NCBI GenBank assembly: GCA_030765055.1
Contig: CM060950.1
Coordinates: forward strand, 273,784,468-273,848,467
DNA: 64,000 nt
Reading direction: 5' to 3'
Source of the DNA: Mantis religiosa
Taxonomy: Eukaryota; Arthropoda; Insecta; Mantodea; Mantidae
Shown here: positions 61,067 through 64,000 of the stretch, one piece after another
Layout of the letters: each line of letters opens with the position of its first letter
How positions within the stretch are numbered: the stretch's first letter is position 1
Notes under the pieces: generated by a model
Seen by the model: the letters and a program-made list of their open reading frames with translations, nothing else
Told to the model about the DNA's origin: nothing
Database searches by the model: none
Program-made: the position numbers and the translations under genes

Positions 61067-61520
61067 TAAGATGAATATCAGAGATATGAACATCCCAATA
61101 GGTGTGGTCAGTCGAGTGGAAAGCTATCAAAATGCTCTTTAAATTTTTATTGACACATTCTGCTAATGAAGGATGTGGATAATAAGGAGAAGTGTGAGTA
61201 AATTGTATTCCATATTCAAACAAAAAGGTACGAAAAATCCTAGCCTGAAAATACGAGGCGTTATCTGAAACTAAAACATGTGGAAGCTCAAAGGAGGCAA
61301 AAATTGATGACAAAAGTCATTGAATTACGAGCAGTAGCATTACGAACCGGAACCAACCAAACAAATTTAGTGAATGCATCAATTATAACAGCTAAATAAG
61401 AATTCCCATGAGTGGAACGTGGTAACAGACCCAGATAATCAATAAACAACCGTTCCACCGGGTAGGAGGCCACAGAAGAGCTGAGTGTGCCATATCGTGT
61501 ATTCTGTGCAGGTTTTGACT

Positions 61521-63610
61521 TTAGGCAGATCTCACAGGCTCAAACAAAGAACCGAATATCATTGTACATGCCATGCCAAACAAAGTATTGCCGAATGCGG
61601 GACTTAGTTTTGTAAACACCCAGGTGTGTGCCACGTACTGAACAAGAGGGACTAAAGTCCTAGGTAACAATATTCTCCATTGTTTGGTTTGAGGTAATTG
61701 GGTATACAACAGTCCATCTTTCACTTGATATCTCTCTGGTGCATCACCTTTGTCAAACTAGGAACGTATCGTTTGAAGCTCAGTATCTAACTTCTGATGT
61801 TCTTGTAAGGAACTAAAAATAGCCGGGAAGTCTTGAAAAAACAGCAGAGACAGGAGCAACTGGTTCTGTGAATAAGCACGAAAGAGCATCCGCTACCACA
61901 TTATCTTTGCCGCGAATATGGTGAACTGTAAACTGAAATTCTTGAATGCTTATCGCCTAGCAAGCCAATTTTCCAATCTTACGAGCATGTGACAAGAACC
62001 ACGTTAAAACTTGATTATCACATTCCAATGTGAAGGGCCGGTGTTCAAGATACTTATGAAACTTGTCACATGCCAATGCCTCTAATTCGTATACTGACAA
62101 ATTTCGTTCAGATTTCGACAGACAGCATGAAACATAAATTATCGGTCGTAAATCCTCACCAGACTGTTGAAACAAATTGCACTCAAGGCTGTATTAGAGG
62201 TATCGGTTCTAACCAAAAAGGGCTTGTCAAAATCTGGCATAGCTAAGACCAGAGGATTCATGATAGTGTGTTTCAAAATTTTGAAGGAGTGTTGTTGAGG
62301 ACCCCAGTGAAACATATTGCCTCTGTGATGTAAGGAATGCAATGGTTCCGCAATTTGAGAAAAATTAGATATGACTTTAGAAAAAGAAGGTTACCATTCC
62401 GAGGAAGGAAGCCAGTTGTTTCAGTGTACGTGGATGAGGACTTTATGCATCACTAATGTTCGTTCTGGATTGATATGTATACCAGCAGCTGAAATTATAT
62501 GTCCAAGAAATGATATTTGAGAAACAGCAAATTTAATTTTGGTTAGACTGGCCGTTAAGCCTGCCTTTTGCAAAGCCTGAAACACCAGGTAAAGGTGCTG
62601 CAAGTGGGACTCAAAATCTAGTAAGTAAATAACAAGATCATCAAGATAATTAAAGACAAACTGAAATTTATAAGAGCCCAAAACTTTGTCCAACAAATGA
62701 GAAAGAACTTGAGCCCCAGAAGCCAGCCCGAATGGTGTTCTGCGAAAGGAATAGACATTAAATGGACAGACAAAAGCCGTTAAAGGTTTAGAAGCTTCAT
62801 CAAGAGGAATCTGATAATACGCTTGATTAAGATCAAGTGTTGTAAAAATTTGTCTATATTTTAAATAATGCACTGCATCATGTAAATGTGGCAAGGGCAT
62901 GGTGTCTGTAACAATACATTTATTAAGCTTATGATAGTCAACGATTAATCGATGGGAGCCATCTGGTTTTCCTCCCAAAAAACACGGACTCACATAAGGA
63001 CTTTATGAAACTTCAATAACACCGTGCTCTAACAATGAATCAATTTTCTCATGCAAAATAGCCATTTTGGGAGGGGTAAATCTGTATGGCGGAGAACGAA
63101 CAGGTGTTGTATGTTTTAATGAAATAGTATAAGTAAAATCCTTAACCGCCAACCTATCTGTCTAAACATCAGGAAAGGATTGCAAAACTTGCAATGGCTG
63201 CAACTGCTGAATGTCAGACAAATGTGCAGTAGGAAAATAAGAAAGAGAAAGAGAAGCAAGAAGAAAAGAGGAAGTAGGAGAACCAAAGGCAAAGGGAATT
63301 ATATAATTTGGAGCAAATGGAAAGGAAAACGAAAAGGTGTGGAAATCTAGAGTCAACTGGGTTTGCAATAAAAACTCAGAACCCAATAGAACATCATATA
63401 AAATATCCTTAGAAATCAAAACAGGAACATTCCAGGAAAATCTATCAATTTTAATATGTAGAATGACAGGACCACATAAAAGTAGTGGTTGACCGGAAAT
63501 TGAATTGTCTTGTATGGTAGATCTAAGCGAAGATGAAGGCCGCAACATTGACAATTTATTTCAAAACTGGTCAGAAATTAAATTAATTGCTGATCCAGAA
63601 TCTATCAAGT
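61521..63610 (-). pseudogene. protease, RT and RNase H of gypsy element 4
   Basis: Protease: NLIDSGSAINLISDQF (Asp-Ser-Gly) near 63560-63620, then VLLGSEFLLQTQLTLDFHTF. RT (62421-62993): LIVDYHKLNKCIV, TTLDLNQAYYQIPL, FRRTPFGLASGAQVL and the catalytic FNYLDDLVIY near 62635 with both Asp. RNase H near 61960-62160 (CLSKSERNLSVYELEALA). Zinc-binding part of integrase near 61600 is decayed. Separate open pieces with at least six breaks. Confidence 0.82.
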
Positions 63611-63639
63611 TCGTAGCCTGAAGTTTTTTTGCAAAACAT

Positions 63640-64000
63640 CAAAATGTTGGCTAAGGGTAAAAACTGTCTACCAGTCAAAAACTTAGAACCTATACACGTG
63701 TACAAGAATTTAGCCCTGATAGTATTAATTTACAGACGGCATCTTCTGAATCAGACAATTGAAAAGTCCTCACAGTGTCTTTTATACGCGTTACAAATGC
63801 TGACAAATCCTAAGATTGACTTTGAGGTTTAACAAAATAAAAGCTCCAAATATGTGTTCAGAATTCTCAATGGGGGAAAAAAATTCAATAATGGAACGAT
63901 GAAACATTGCTAAAGGCAGATGCTGAGATTTAGCCATACGAATCAGAAATTCAATTCTACCATGCGAAACACTTGAGATTAACAAATATCCAAAAGTGAA
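63640..64000 (-). other. gag/protease junction region of element 4, unresolved
   Basis: Minus-strand open stretch at 63791-63985 (MLISSVSHGRIEFLIRMAKS) has no motif that I can name; position suggests gag. Confidence 0.35.

Larger units (their letters stand above)
60222..61500 (-). pseudogene. integrase of gypsy element 4
   Basis: Core with ERLFIDYLGLLPRSTHGNSY and LAVIIDAFTKFVW near 61370-61470 (first Asp), VLVSDNASYFQARIF near 61210-61270 (second Asp) and LAECVNKNLKS near 61140-61170 (Glu). The end has PYKIGDIVMLRRHD and YMGPYLILRIFSN (GPY/F module) at 60240-60410. All three catalytic acidic residues remain, but there are stops, a frameshift near 61300 and a 428-bp insertion at 60639-61066. 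Confidence 0.82.
59181..64000 (-). mobile_element. Ty3/gypsy element 4 (partial, runs off the right edge)
   Basis: Minus-strand pol, from protease near 63600 to the integrase end at 60222, followed by an LTR-like region. It differs clearly from elements 1-3 in protein. Element 3 abuts it on the left and may have inserted close to or inside its LTR. Confidence 0.8.

Overview
The window is eukaryotic and most likely insect: about 64 kb of intron-rich, AT-rich DNA in which the only host coding sequence seen is two short exons of a d4/DPF-family gene (a PHD-finger chromatin protein, BAF45 type). The exons at 939-1080 and 48478-48590 splice in phase and together encode most of the first PHD finger. 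The intron between them is 47.4 kb and is packed with nested transposable elements; the next exon is not in the remaining 15.4 kb. A polyneopteran host (cockroach, termite, orthopteran type) is a guess from intron size and element content only.

Layout. 1-0.56 kb: tail of a LINE. 0.94-1.08 kb: exon. 2.7-6.9 kb: mariner A, split by a 2.8 kb 5'-truncated LINE with a 10-bp target duplication. 6.9-7.8 kb: a Penelope-like (PLE) fragment carrying a 442-bp retrozyme-like insertion with two hammerhead-like motifs. 7.8-9.1 kb: mariner B. 9.2-12.1 kb: PLE, SINE and two LINE remnants. 12.4-16.8 kb: Ty3/gypsy element 1. 17.1-17.8 kb: solo LTR with a SINE inside. 17.85-20.46 kb: a TTAA-flanked palindromic MITE with a 2.5 kb piggyBac element in one arm. 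21.0-22.7 kb: second, internally deleted piggyBac-like element. 23-24.8 kb: MITE and a second PLE. 25.6-28.5 kb: SINE, then a Tc1-like element split by a LINE. 28.9-37.7 kb: an (ATT)n array in three blocks, holding a LINE with an open 1257-codon ORF2 and gypsy element 2, an internally deleted derivative. 38.49-41.71 kb: a 3.2 kb uninterrupted (GT)n tract. 42.6-46.9 kb: coiled-coil remnant, SINE and a full-length hAT element. 48.0-48.4 kb: an inverted SINE pair just upstream of the second exon.

Downstream of the second exon: mariner D split by a PLE with inverted terminal copies (12-bp target duplication), a further PLE with RT finger-3' part and GIY-YIG domain, gypsy element 3 (53.08-59.18 kb, LTRs and 4-bp target duplication), and gypsy element 4 running off the right edge, itself split by a 428-bp insertion.

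Almost all the coding sequence is transposon-derived and most is broken. What the window records best is nesting order: target duplications resolve the host element, the insertion and often a third layer at nine or more places. Nothing like a bacterial operon, CRISPR array or rRNA/tRNA gene was seen. All boundaries and domain calls come from reading the sequence; no database search was run.
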